From NCBI RefSeq assembly GCF_009600985.1, contig NZ_VDFP01000009.1:29470-93469 (forward strand): DNA of 64,000 nt. Direction: 5' to 3'. The notes below the pieces were generated by a model. That model was not told the origin of the DNA, searched no databases, and was given only the letters and a program-made list of their open reading frames with translations. Source of the stretch: Companilactobacillus halodurans (GTDB lineage: Bacteria; Bacillota; Bacilli; Lactobacillales; Lactobacillaceae). A program made the translations under genes and the position numbers. This document shows, one piece after another, positions 23,988 through 32,305 of this stretch (positions are counted from its first letter, which is position 1; each line of letters starts with the position of its first letter).

Positions 23988-25331
23988 TTATTTGGATAAT
24001 CTTTTTTTATGTAAATAGTGAATGTAGTAAACTGGCAATCCTAAAAGCGTGATTCCTATTCCCATAAATGCTAATCCCGGTTGGCGAAGCAAGGTCGAGA
24101 TGATGATGTAAGCACCACCGATTAAAGCAATAATTGGTGGAATCGGATAGAAATTGATTTTATAGGGACGTTTCAAGTCAGGCTCGCTGCGTCTTAAAAT
24201 GAAGACTCCAACGAACATCATCATTGAAAAAATCCACATAACGAAAACCAGCATGTCGGTCAGATAATCAAAACTGCCCATGAAAATCATGGCAATCGCA
24301 ATGATTGTTTGAATCAAACCGGCAAAAGCAGGAACTCGTGTATGTTTCGTCAATTTGGCGAAGTGTTTGGCAAAGACGATTTCGTCATCAGCACCTAAAG
24401 TATAGCTGACACGTGAACCAGTCATTGTGTAGCCGTTGACTGAACCAAAGACTGAAATTAAGATTCCAATTGTTACGATTTTTCCACCAATATTACCAAA
24501 AATCCTGATGGCTGCTTCAGAAGCAGTATTTTGATTTCCAGGAATCAAATCAAATGGTAGAGCCTTGATAAAGACAAAGCTGATTAGGACGTAAATCAAA
24601 GTGATGAAGAATAGTCCCACAATAATTGATTTAGAAAGATCTTTTTCAGGCTTCTTCATTTCTCCAGCTAAATTACCAACATTCATCCAGCCGTCAAAGG
24701 CAAACATTGTTGCTAACAAGCCTCCACCCATTGAAGACCAAAAGTTAGGATGACTTCCGGAAGTGATAGGAAAAAGCGAGATGTTATTGGATGTCGGCGT
24801 AAAGATACCAACAACAATAATCAATACAATCGGTATCAATTTAGCAATTAAAGAAATCGATTGAATTCGTCCACCAACTTTAGCTCCTAATAAGTTGACT
24901 AAATATAAGAAGACAGCTAATGAAATAGCTATTGGAATTTGCCAAGTGCTAGGAAGATTGCAAAGATTCATAACTTGTGTGGCAAAAATAATCGAAAGAG
25001 CGGAAATTCCGGCAGGATAATAGATTACCGATTGAGCCCAAGCTAATAAAAAGGCTGGAACTTTACCATAGATATATTCAATATATTTATAAATTCCCCC
25101 TGCAACTGGTAGTGCTGAAGCTAATTCAGCAATTGTCAGTCCAGCATTGATAGTAATGAAACCAGCGAGCAACCAGACAAAGATGGTTAAACTGGCTGAT
25201 CCGGTCGCTTGCGTGACACTTGAAATTTTAAAGAAGACACCGCCACCAATGACCAGACCCATTACTGTAGATAAAGCGGGAAAGAAACCGAGGTCTCTTT
25301 TCAGGCTGAACTTGTCTGTTTCATCGTTCAT
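23988..25331 (-). CDS. APC-family amino-acid permease (SteT/LAT-like)
   Basis: 447 residues with 12 predicted helices. The N-terminal APC motif GLVIGGGVFFKI and the FAFDGWMNVGNLAGEMKKPEKDL segment are diagnostic of the amino acid-polyamine-organocation superfamily. The sequence looks closest to the L-type exchangers such as B. subtilis SteT (serine/threonine), but the substrate cannot be read from sequence. GGGGAG precedes the ATG. Monocistronic, with its own terminator. Confidence 0.88.
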   Translation of the reverse strand: MNDETDKFSLKRDLGFFPALSTVMGLVIGGGVFFKISSVTQATGSASLTIFVWLLAGFITINAGLTIAELASALPVAGGIYKYIEYIYGKVPAFLLAWAQSVIYYPAGISALSIIFATQVMNLCNLPSTWQIPIAISLAVFLYLVNLLGAKVGGRIQSISLIAKLIPIVLIIVVGIFTPTSNNISLFPITSGSHPNFWSSMGGGLLATMFAFDGWMNVGNLAGEMKKPEKDLSKSIIVGLFFITLIYVLISFVFIKALPFDLIPGNQNTASEAAIRIFGNIGGKIVTIGILISVFGSVNGYTMTGSRVSYTLGADDEIVFAKHFAKLTKHTRVPAFAGLIQTIIAIAMIFMGSFDYLTDMLVFVMWIFSMMMFVGVFILRRSEPDLKRPYKINFYPIPPIIALIGGAYIIISTLLRQPGLAFMGIGITLLGLPVYYIHYLHKKRLSK

Positions 25332-25352
25332 AAAAGTAAAACTCCCCTTTTA

Positions 25353-25379
25353 ATGGTATAGAATAAAATTATATACCAT
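25353..25379. promoter_or_regulatory. 8-bp inverted repeat over the permease promoter
   Basis: ATGGTATA and TATACCAT are perfect arms 11 bp apart. On the minus strand one arm runs into TATAAT, a likely -10 of the permease gene 22 bp downstream of it, so a bound repressor would cover the promoter. Confidence 0.4.
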
Positions 25380-25454
25380 ATTGATATTGAGAAAAAACTT
25401 TTTTTGTGGTAATTGCGCTTACATTTAAGTAGAATTAGAAACAGAGGTGATTTT

Positions 25455-26450
25455 ATGATTAGTTTAGGAATAATTGGTACTAGTGGCATTACAGAACAAT
25501 TTATTAAAGCAATTGATGAAACCGAAACTTTTTCATTAACCAACGTTTATTCACGTACGGAAACTAAGGCGCAAAAGTTTCTTGATGATATAAACAAGAG
25601 TGATATCCAAATCGACACGGACATGGATAAATTTTTCCAAAGAAATTTTGACACTGTTTATATCGCTTCACCTAATGCATTGCATTTTCCAGAAGCAAAA
25701 AAGGCAATCGAAAACAACAAGAATGTTATTGTTGAAAAGCCAAGCACATCAACAGTTAGAGAGTTCTCAATTTTGGATGAGCTGGCACATTCTAAGGGAG
25801 TTTACTTGTTTGAGGCTGCTAGACACATTCACGAACCTATTTTCAAGAAGATTCAAGAAGTCGTTTCAAAGCATCAAAAAGATATTACTGGCGCAACGTT
25901 TTCTTATATGAAGTATTCCAGTCGTTATGACGCTTATTTAGCAGGCCAAAATCCTAATATTTTCACGACCAAGTTTTCTGGTGGCGCCCTATATGATTTA
26001 GGAGTATATACCGTCTACGATGCCGTAGTTTTGTTCGGTCAACCAGAAAGGGTCCAATATACGCCTGAAATTATTGAATCAGGTATCGACGGCAGCGGTA
26101 GTTTAACACTCAAGTATTCTGATTTTGACGTTAATATTATTATTGGCAAGACTAAAAATTCTTACATGTCTTCAGAAATCTACTTTGGCAAGGATACTTT
26201 GATTCTTGATAATGGTGGCGACATCAATCATCTGGATTGGGCCGACGACAACAGAAATATTACTGATATTCCAACAGTCAAGAGCAGCAACCCGATGGAC
26301 GCTGAAGCTAAAGTATTTGCAAAAATAATTACTGAAAATGATAAAGAAACTTATGAAAATCTGTTAAAGTACGCTAGAATTGTAAATAAAGTTTTAGAGC
26401 AAGCCAGAACTAGTGCTGGACTTGTTTTTGATGCAGATGAGGAAAAATAA
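25455..26450 (+). CDS. Gfo/Idh/MocA family NAD(P)-dependent oxidoreductase
   Basis: 331 residues. The N-terminal Rossmann fold is ISLGIIGTSGITEQFIKA, and the family motif EKPSTSTVREF stands in place of the usual EKP motif. The C-terminal GGALYDLGVYTVYDAV region is also typical. Members reduce or oxidise sugars and inositols; the substrate is unknown here. AGAGGTGA supports ATG 25455 over an earlier in-frame ATG at 25413. The helicase gene begins 2 bp after its stop. Confidence 0.9.
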   Translation: MISLGIIGTSGITEQFIKAIDETETFSLTNVYSRTETKAQKFLDDINKSDIQIDTDMDKFFQRNFDTVYIASPNALHFPEAKKAIENNKNVIVEKPSTSTVREFSILDELAHSKGVYLFEAARHIHEPIFKKIQEVVSKHQKDITGATFSYMKYSSRYDAYLAGQNPNIFTTKFSGGALYDLGVYTVYDAVVLFGQPERVQYTPEIIESGIDGSGSLTLKYSDFDVNIIIGKTKNSYMSSEIYFGKDTLILDNGGDINHLDWADDNRNITDIPTVKSSNPMDAEAKVFAKIITENDKETYENLLKYARIVNKVLEQARTSAGLVFDADEEK

Positions 26451-26452
26451 AA

Positions 26453-27673
26453 TTGGAAATACCAAAATTATATCAGGATTATTTTAAACAAAATCATTTT
26501 GAAGCTTTAACAAAGATTCAAGATGCTGTTTACATGCCTTTTAAAGAGGGCAAAGATTTAGTAGCGATGGCACCAACTGGTTCAGGGAAAACTTTAGGCT
26601 TCGTGATGCCAATGTTAGAGACTTTAGTTCCTAAAGATGGACTGCAAGTTTTGATTTTAGAGCCATCGCAGGAATTAGCAATGCAGGTTAGGGATGTTAT
26701 CCAACCACTTGCTAAATTGGTCGACTGCAAAGTTCAGGCTTTGACTGGTGGTGCTAATCCAACTCGTCAATTGAAGAAATTGAAGGAAAAGCCTGAAATC
26801 ATTGTGGCAACCTTAGGTCGTTTGAATGAATTGACTGAAAGTCGCAAAGTTAAGTTAGGCAAGATCAACACTGTCATTGTCGATGAAGCTGATGAAATGT
26901 TGAATGAATCTAAATTAGAGAGCGTTCGTAAGATTATCTCGCAAATGCCCGCTGATGTGCAAATGACTTTCTTCTCAGCTACTGGCAATGACATCTTTCA
27001 AGATATGCACAAGTGGTTCGGTCAAGATTTCTTAGTGATCGATCAAAGACATGACACGACTTACACGGCCGGAATCAAGCATTACTTCGTCGATGCGAAT
27101 AATGAATTCGTCAAGAACGCCATTTTACGTGAGTTGGCACACAGCAAGAAATTCTTGGGAATCGTCTTTTTCAATAATTCCCGTTCGCTTCACAAAACTG
27201 TCAGCGATATGAACCACAATAAGACTAATTTCGTTGTTTTGGACAGTAAGATGTCTTCTCAGCAACGTAAAACTGTTTTGCAACTATTCTCCAGTAAAAA
27301 GGTCAATCTGCTCTTAACGACGGATGTGGCTGCTCGTGGGATGGATATTGATGATATCAATATGATTATTAATTATATGATTCCTCGAGATAACAGTGAA
27401 TACGTGCACCGTGCTGGTCGGACTGGCCGAATGGGTAAGAGTGGCTCAGTTATTACCTTTGGTAACAGCCATGATATGCGTAATCTTCAAGAGATGATCG
27501 AATCTCCTGTTACAAAGATGTATGTTGGTCACGAAGGGCAATTGACTAAGAAACCTGTCTTTGATAAGAACAAACGTCATCATACTTCTAAGTCGCAATC
27601 AACTAACACTAAATCTAAAAAACGTTTACGTGACCAAAAGAACAAGGGAAAACGTAAATTCAATAAGAAATAG
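26453..27673 (+). CDS. DEAD-box ATP-dependent RNA helicase
   Basis: 406 residues with all core motifs: Q-motif region, motif I APTGSGKT, motif II DEAD, motif III SAT, and HRAGRTGRMG in domain 2. A strongly basic tail (KSKKRLRDQKNKGKRKFNKK) probably binds RNA. It remodels RNA in ribosome assembly, decay or cold growth; by size and motif I it resembles YfmL/CshB-type helicases. The start is TTG with GAGG upstream inside the preceding gene, so it is coupled to the oxidoreductase gene. Confidence 0.92.
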   Translation: MEIPKLYQDYFKQNHFEALTKIQDAVYMPFKEGKDLVAMAPTGSGKTLGFVMPMLETLVPKDGLQVLILEPSQELAMQVRDVIQPLAKLVDCKVQALTGGANPTRQLKKLKEKPEIIVATLGRLNELTESRKVKLGKINTVIVDEADEMLNESKLESVRKIISQMPADVQMTFFSATGNDIFQDMHKWFGQDFLVIDQRHDTTYTAGIKHYFVDANNEFVKNAILRELAHSKKFLGIVFFNNSRSLHKTVSDMNHNKTNFVVLDSKMSSQQRKTVLQLFSSKKVNLLLTTDVAARGMDIDDINMIINYMIPRDNSEYVHRAGRTGRMGKSGSVITFGNSHDMRNLQEMIESPVTKMYVGHEGQLTKKPVFDKNKRHHTSKSQSTNTKSKKRLRDQKNKGKRKFNKK

Positions 27674-27687
27674 TAAATTTAATTTGG

Positions 27688-27734
27688 CACACTTTCAATT
27701 GGCATTTTGCGTTAAAATAGAAAGTGTGTTTTAT
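27688..27734 (+). terminator. Terminator after the helicase gene
   Basis: CACACTTTC (27688-27696) and GAAAGTGTG (27720-27728) pair across a 23-nt loop and are followed by TTTTATT. It ends one base before the tRNA gene, so the tRNA promoter must overlap the hairpin. Confidence 0.6.
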
Positions 27735-27735
27735 T

Positions 27736-27809
27736 GGTCCCTTGGCTCAGCAGGATAGAGCAACTGCCTCCTAAGCAGTAGGTCCCCGGTTCGATTCCGG
27801 GAGGGATCA
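27736..27809 (+). tRNA. tRNA-Arg (anticodon CCU)
   Basis: A 74-nt cloverleaf. The acceptor GGTCCCT pairs with AGGGATC (one G-T pair), followed by discriminator A. The D arm contains GCTCAGCAGGATAGAGC. The anticodon stem ACTGC/GCAGT encloses loop CTCCTAA, giving CCT at positions 34-36. The T arm is CCCCGG TTCGATT CCGGG. It reads AGG codons. CCA is not encoded. Confidence 0.95.
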
Positions 27810-27818
27810 TAAATTTTC

Positions 27819-27857
27819 GGGTCATAATTCCTTTTGGGAGGTTATGGCTCATTTTTT
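27819..27857 (+). terminator. Terminator of the tRNA-Arg gene
   Basis: GGGTCATAATTCC pairs (with G-T pairs) with GGAGGTTATGGCTC and is followed by ATTTTTTA. Confidence 0.8.
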
Positions 27858-27874
27858 ATAAGGAGAAACAGTGA

Positions 27875-28381
27875 ATGAAAACTATAAAATGCAGCGATAC
27901 GCTCTCAATCAGCAATCATCGCGTTTTCTCATCAGATTTGAATGAGCATGACACCGTCTTTGGTGGCAAAACCTTGATGACGATTGACGATAATTCGTCG
28001 ATTTCGGCTTCTAGAGTGGCTCGAATCGAGACGGTCACAGCTTCAATCGACCAAGTTAATTTTATCTTGCCATTTAAACTGCAGGATTCGATGTGTACTG
28101 AATCTTATGTTTCAGGAGTGGGCACTCGTTCAATCGAAGTTTTTACGAAAATTATCGGCGAGCATCTAAAAACTGGTAAGAGATTTTTGGGATTGACTTG
28201 TTTTTCTAGTTTTGTGGTAACGGATAAAAATGTAGTTTTGCCAACCGTGGTACCAGATACAGATGAGGCGGAATTTGTCTGCAGCGGATATAATGACCGC
28301 CAATCGGAACGTTTGCAAAAATTATTGCAACAAGAAAAATTCAATAAAAATATTAGTTTGAAATTTCCCTGGCAAAAATAA
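27875..28381 (+). CDS. Hotdog-fold acyl-CoA thioesterase
   Basis: 168 residues. The N-terminal half matches the YciA/YkhA-type acyl-CoA hydrolase pattern (HRVFSSDLNEHDTVFGGKTLMTIDD, with the catalytic Asp in the last segment). These enzymes hydrolyse acyl-CoA esters. AAGGAG precedes the ATG. It stands alone between two terminators. The C-terminal part (after about residue 120) is less conserved. Confidence 0.85.
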   Translation: MKTIKCSDTLSISNHRVFSSDLNEHDTVFGGKTLMTIDDNSSISASRVARIETVTASIDQVNFILPFKLQDSMCTESYVSGVGTRSIEVFTKIIGEHLKTGKRFLGLTCFSSFVVTDKNVVLPTVVPDTDEAEFVCSGYNDRQSERLQKLLQQEKFNKNISLKFPWQK

Positions 28382-28385
28382 ATCG

Positions 28386-28433
28386 GCAAAATAGCTCAAC
28401 AATCACTTTTAAGATTGCTGGGCTATTTTTTAT
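28386..28433 (+). terminator. Terminator after the thioesterase gene
   Basis: AAAATAGCTCAACAATC pairs with GATTGCTGGGCTATTTT, followed by a T-run. Confidence 0.85.
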
Positions 28434-28523
28434 GCTTTGTTCGGGTTGGAGGCGTTTGAAAAGCCTTTAAATGGGCTTTTTGGTATACTAAATGTAAATT
28501 AATAAATGATTGAAGGGATATAA

Positions 28524-28973
28524 ATGGATTTTTATTCGTATCAATATATAACCAATCATAGTGACCAACCCAATTTCATGTTCATTATTGGAACCTTAGT
28601 TTTAGCTTTAGCAATCCTAGTCACGGCTTTTTTGTATTTCAAAAATAGGTCGGACAATAAATATCGTGATTTGTTGATTATTTTTGTTTTAGGAATTTTA
28701 TTGTTTTTAGGAATCAACTATAACAATTATGAACAACAACTTGATGTCAGCAATAAAAATTCGCAAACGTTGGAATTAATGAAATCAATTGCCAAGGATC
28801 AAGATGTCTCCTTGAAAAAAGTCTATTCCAATAGTTCCAGTTTGACTGAAGGAATGCTGATTAAAGCTGGTTCTAAAATTTACAAAGTTAGTTTCGACGA
28901 CAATCAAACTAGTTTTACGTTAAGTGAAGCTGGTATTGTCAGCACAAAACAAATTAAATTGATTAAAAAGTAG
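28524..28973 (+). CDS. DUF3290 family membrane protein
   Basis: 149 residues with two membrane helices (about 18-38 and 48-64) and an outward C-terminal domain. Length and pattern match DUF3290 proteins, which in lactic acid bacteria are found next to a DUF421 gene, as here (6-bp gap). Function unknown; the pair probably acts together at the membrane. Confidence 0.8.
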   Translation: MDFYSYQYITNHSDQPNFMFIIGTLVLALAILVTAFLYFKNRSDNKYRDLLIIFVLGILLFLGINYNNYEQQLDVSNKNSQTLELMKSIAKDQDVSLKKVYSNSSSLTEGMLIKAGSKIYKVSFDDNQTSFTLSEAGIVSTKQIKLIKK

Positions 28974-28978
28974 GTGAA

Positions 28979-29611
28979 ATGATGGATTTAAATTACGGAG
29001 ATTTAACTTTAAAATTTATTATCGGTTTCCTATTCATGGTTCTACAAATCAATCTCTTTGGACGAGGCAACATTGCACCTACAAGTGCGATTGATCAACT
29101 TCAAAACTACGTTCTTGGTGGTATCGTCGGTGGTATGATTTACAATTCAAGCATCACGATTTTGCAATTTGCTTTGGTCTTGCTGATTTGGACGATGGTC
29201 GTTTTTGTAGCAAAATTTTTGACCAACCACAATAATATTTTTAAGAAGGTAGTTGAAGGTACCCCCAAAGTAATTGTCAAAAATGGTCACATCGATGTAG
29301 ATTTAGCACTGAAAAATGGCTTATCTGCCAATGACCTGTCATTTAAGCTCCGTCAGTCTGGCGTGATGGATATCCGAAATGTTAAGCGGGCCGTTTTTGA
29401 ACGTAATGGTATGTTGACTATCATTATGAAAGATGAAGACAGTTTGCGTTATCCAATCATTTTGGATGGGAAAATTGACTATGATGAATTGGAATCAATA
29501 AAAAAAGATGAAGATTGGGTCGAAGAAGAATTGAAAAAGCAAAAGGTCGATGTTTCAGATGTTTATTTAGGAAATTATATCGATGGCGAGTTAGTCATTT
29601 ATACATATTAA
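28979..29611 (+). CDS. DUF421 (YetF-like) membrane protein
   Basis: 210 residues with three N-terminal membrane helices and the characteristic C-terminal domain (GTPKVIVKNGHIDVDLALKNGLSANDLSFKLRQSGV), which matches the YetF/DUF421 pattern. The role is unknown; homologues in Bacillus are linked to the spore or cell envelope. It is encoded with DUF3290. Confidence 0.85.
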   Translation: MMDLNYGDLTLKFIIGFLFMVLQINLFGRGNIAPTSAIDQLQNYVLGGIVGGMIYNSSITILQFALVLLIWTMVVFVAKFLTNHNNIFKKVVEGTPKVIVKNGHIDVDLALKNGLSANDLSFKLRQSGVMDIRNVKRAVFERNGMLTIIMKDEDSLRYPIILDGKIDYDELESIKKDEDWVEEELKKQKVDVSDVYLGNYIDGELVIYTY

Positions 29612-29695
29612 TGTTTTAGGTTACCCGAAAATAGTTTTTAATATAGAAGAAACTGTATTAGAATGTAACTGTATTAAATTTTTGGTGGTGATACA

Positions 29696-29866
29696 GTGTC
29701 AAGCAGTTCAAAAACATTTTCATTAATCATGCTGGTTTTTTATGCTATTTTGCTTTATTTTGTTTTTGCAAATAAGAATATGATTGCAATGTATATGATG
29801 GCAATTGGTATGTTTGTTGATGCTTTAGTAGGTTTCATTTGCACTTTCCGATCAAAAACTAAATAG
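29696..29866 (+). CDS. Small two-helix membrane protein (56 aa), unknown
   Basis: A GTG start 5 bp after GGTGGTGA opens a 56-codon frame: MSSSSKTFSL, a first hydrophobic stretch, then ANKNMIAMYMM, a second stretch, and FRSKTK. It ends 15 bp before the multicopper oxidase and may share its transcript. No family recognised. Confidence 0.55.
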   Translation: MSSSSKTFSLIMLVFYAILLYFVFANKNMIAMYMMAIGMFVDALVGFICTFRSKTK

Positions 29867-29881
29867 GGTGGCGAATTTTAA

Positions 29882-31342
29882 ATGACAGATTCAAAGGTTT
29901 ATAACGATTATTTCTTCGATGAACCCATATTCGATTTACACGATGGTGGCTATGTTCCACTAGAAAAGGCTGATGTACCAGATCAACCTTTAAATATTCC
30001 CGCAGCTTTGGAACCAGATAAAGTTGACGGAAACGATGTTTATTACACAATTACGGCTCAAGAGGGCGAAACACAAATTCTTCCTGGTGCTAAGACAAAG
30101 ACTTGGGGCTACAATGCTTCATTGTTAGGACAAACAATTGTTTTGAAAAAAGGCGTTCACTACCATGTTCACCTAGTTAACAAATTGTCAGAAGTAACAA
30201 CTTTTCACTGGCATGGACTAAATGTTACTGGACCTATCGTTGATGGTGGTCCGCATGCACCGGTTTATCCAGATGGCAGTCGTGATATCGACTTCACTTT
30301 GGACCAACCTGCACAAACTGATTGGATTCACCCACATCCATGTCCAAATACAGCTCGCCAAGTTTGGAATGGATTAGCTGCTGCTGTCGTCGTTACAGAT
30401 GATGAAGAAGCTAAGTTGCCATTACCAAGAAACTATGGCGTCGATGATATTCCAGTGATTTTACAAGATAGAACTTATCATGATAATCAACTTGATTATA
30501 AAAAAGATTATGATGTCGATGGAACTCTTGGCAAGTATGCTTTAGTCAATGGAACAATCAATGGTGTCTTCAATGTTACGACACAAAAAGTCCGTTTAAG
30601 AATCTTGGATGGGTCTGATCGTCGTGAATGGAGATTGCACTTTGACGACAATCACGAATTTACACAGATTGCTTCTGACGGCGGCATTTTGCCAGAACCC
30701 GTTAAATTCACGAAATTGATGTTAACTTGTGCTGAACGTGCAGAAGTTATCGTTGACTTTGGCGACAAGAAACCAGGTGACGTGGTAACTTTGATGAGCG
30801 ATGATATGCCAATTATGAAATTTAAGATTGGTCAATATGCTGCTGACGATTCTAAATTGCCAGAACACTTAACAACTATCGACGCACCAAAAGTTACACC
30901 AGGACTTCCTGTTACAAAGACTGTTATGTCAGGGATGGATGACCAAGTACGTTTGGATGGCAAACTCTTTGATATGCAAAGAATCGACCGCAAGCAAAAG
31001 ATTGGCGATACTGTCCTTTGGGACGTTGTTAATACTAACGATATGGATGGCGGAATGATTCATCCATTCCATATGCACGGTTGCCAATTCTTAGTCATCA
31101 GTCGTAATGGCAAAGAACCATATCCTAATGAACATGGCTGGAAAGATACGGTTGGTGTCAATGCAGGTGAAACAGTTAGATTAGCTGTTCAATTCACTAA
31201 ATTTGGTGTTTATATGTATCACTGTCACATTCTAGAACACGAAGATACTGGAATGATGGCTCAAATTGAAGCTTATGATCCAAATGAAAAACATGAATAT
31301 CACTTATTGAGCATGGATGAAATGAATCACCCTAAGAAATAA
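29882..31342 (+). CDS. Multicopper oxidase
   Basis: 486 residues, three cupredoxin domains. All four copper-ligand blocks are present: FHWHGLNV, WIHPHPCP, HPFHMHG and YHCHILEHEDTGMM (type 1, 2 and 3 sites). No signal peptide is visible, so a cytoplasmic location is likely, as in CotA- or bilirubin-oxidase-like enzymes of lactobacilli. It would oxidise phenols, amines or metal ions with reduction of oxygen to water. GGTGGCGA precedes the ATG. Confidence 0.92.
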   Translation: MTDSKVYNDYFFDEPIFDLHDGGYVPLEKADVPDQPLNIPAALEPDKVDGNDVYYTITAQEGETQILPGAKTKTWGYNASLLGQTIVLKKGVHYHVHLVNKLSEVTTFHWHGLNVTGPIVDGGPHAPVYPDGSRDIDFTLDQPAQTDWIHPHPCPNTARQVWNGLAAAVVVTDDEEAKLPLPRNYGVDDIPVILQDRTYHDNQLDYKKDYDVDGTLGKYALVNGTINGVFNVTTQKVRLRILDGSDRREWRLHFDDNHEFTQIASDGGILPEPVKFTKLMLTCAERAEVIVDFGDKKPGDVVTLMSDDMPIMKFKIGQYAADDSKLPEHLTTIDAPKVTPGLPVTKTVMSGMDDQVRLDGKLFDMQRIDRKQKIGDTVLWDVVNTNDMDGGMIHPFHMHGCQFLVISRNGKEPYPNEHGWKDTVGVNAGETVRLAVQFTKFGVYMYHCHILEHEDTGMMAQIEAYDPNEKHEYHLLSMDEMNHPKK

Positions 31343-31393
31343 GCCGATTGACATTGAATTAGTCCTTAATTAAACTAATCAATGAAATCAAAT

Positions 31394-31432
31394 AAAAAGG
31401 GAGCTGACCTTATTTGGTCTTAGCTCTCTTTT
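31394..31432 (+). terminator. Terminator of the multicopper oxidase gene
   Basis: AAAAGGGAGCTGACC pairs with GGTCTTAGCTCTCTTTT. It overlaps the first in-frame TTG (31414) of the next gene, which argues for a later start there. Confidence 0.8.
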
Positions 31433-31455
31433 GTTATATGTGGAAGGATATTGTT

Positions 31456-32109
31456 TTGAGACAGGGAAAATTTAAAATTCGGTTAGGCTATTTAGTTTTT
31501 GCAATCGTCTTAGATGCTTTTGCCAATGCTTTAATGATTGACAGCAACATGGGGAGTGCTGTCTGGACGGCTTCAGCGGTCAACATCTCATCCCTATTGC
31601 ATTCAAGTTATGGAACGACCTTATTCGTTTATGCGGTCATTGTAACGATTGCCAATCAATTTTTATTAGGCAAATTCGATGAACATATTTTTATCTCCAA
31701 TTTACTATTTTCATTGCCATTCAGTTATTTGGTTGGCTTCTTTTCAGACATCCTCAATCCTTTACAATTGAATAATTTATCGATAGCTTCACGATTATTG
31801 GTCGATGTTATCGGCTTAATTGGGGTATCCATCGGAACTTCGATTTATCAACGTTGCAATTTGATACAACATCCTAATGACGAATTAGCTTATCTCTTAC
31901 GTTTCAAATATCTTCATGGTTCAGCTGGCTGGGGACAATTAATCAGTTATACACCACCAGTAATCATTATGATTATTTGTTATTTCTTGACGGGTAATAT
32001 CCTGTCCGTAGGGATTGGAACCGTTCTAGCAATGTTTTTCCAAGGAGTAATTATTGGCATTTCCGATAAGATAGTCGTCCCATCTTTGAAGCATCATTAT
32101 TCATTTTAA
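31456..32109 (+). CDS. YczE/YitT-like integral membrane protein
   Basis: About 217 residues with five or six membrane helices. The sequence resembles the YczE/YyaS/YitT group of membrane proteins of unknown function (MGSAVWTASAVNISSLLHSSYGT region). I chose TTG 31456, 8 bp after GGAAGG, because an earlier in-frame TTG at 31414 lies inside the preceding terminator; the first residues remain uncertain. Confidence 0.65.
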   Translation: MRQGKFKIRLGYLVFAIVLDAFANALMIDSNMGSAVWTASAVNISSLLHSSYGTTLFVYAVIVTIANQFLLGKFDEHIFISNLLFSLPFSYLVGFFSDILNPLQLNNLSIASRLLVDVIGLIGVSIGTSIYQRCNLIQHPNDELAYLLRFKYLHGSAGWGQLISYTPPVIIMIICYFLTGNILSVGIGTVLAMFFQGVIIGISDKIVVPSLKHHYSF

Positions 32110-32126
32110 AATTAACAGTTTAATGC

Positions 32127-32155
32127 TTGCGCTAGTGTGTCACATGGTTTAATAT
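32127..32155 (+). promoter_or_regulatory. Orphan promoter upstream of a short terminated transcript
   Basis: TTGCGC (32127-32132), 17-bp spacer, TAATAT (32150-32155). No ORF follows on this strand, only a terminator about 70 bp downstream. Confidence 0.45.
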
Positions 32156-32161
32156 TATGCG

Positions 32162-32230
32162 TAGGGACTACCAGATTTAAAAACAACTGATTCCTTCCCG
32201 ACGGTGAGATTAATTTCTCACTATTTTTTT
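32162..32230 (+). ncRNA. Candidate small RNA of about 70 nt
   Basis: From the predicted start after the promoter at 32127-32155 the sequence has a small hairpin (GTAG, GGA, CTAC), an A-rich single-stranded stretch, and ends in GTGAGA/TCTCAC followed by TATTTTTTT. It contains no plausible ORF. It could alternatively be just the terminator of the upstream membrane-protein gene. Confidence 0.35.
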
Positions 32231-32267
32231 ATTTCGAATTTTAGAAAAATATACAGTTGAAAATACG

Positions 32268-32305
32268 AAAAAAGCATCACTGATTTTTATAGTCAGTGAT
32301 GCTTA
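32268..32305 (-). terminator. Terminator of the GGDEF gene
   Basis: AAGCATCACTGA and TCAGTGATGCTT form a near-perfect stem with A- and T-rich flanks, overlapping the last codons of the GGDEF gene. Confidence 0.85.
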
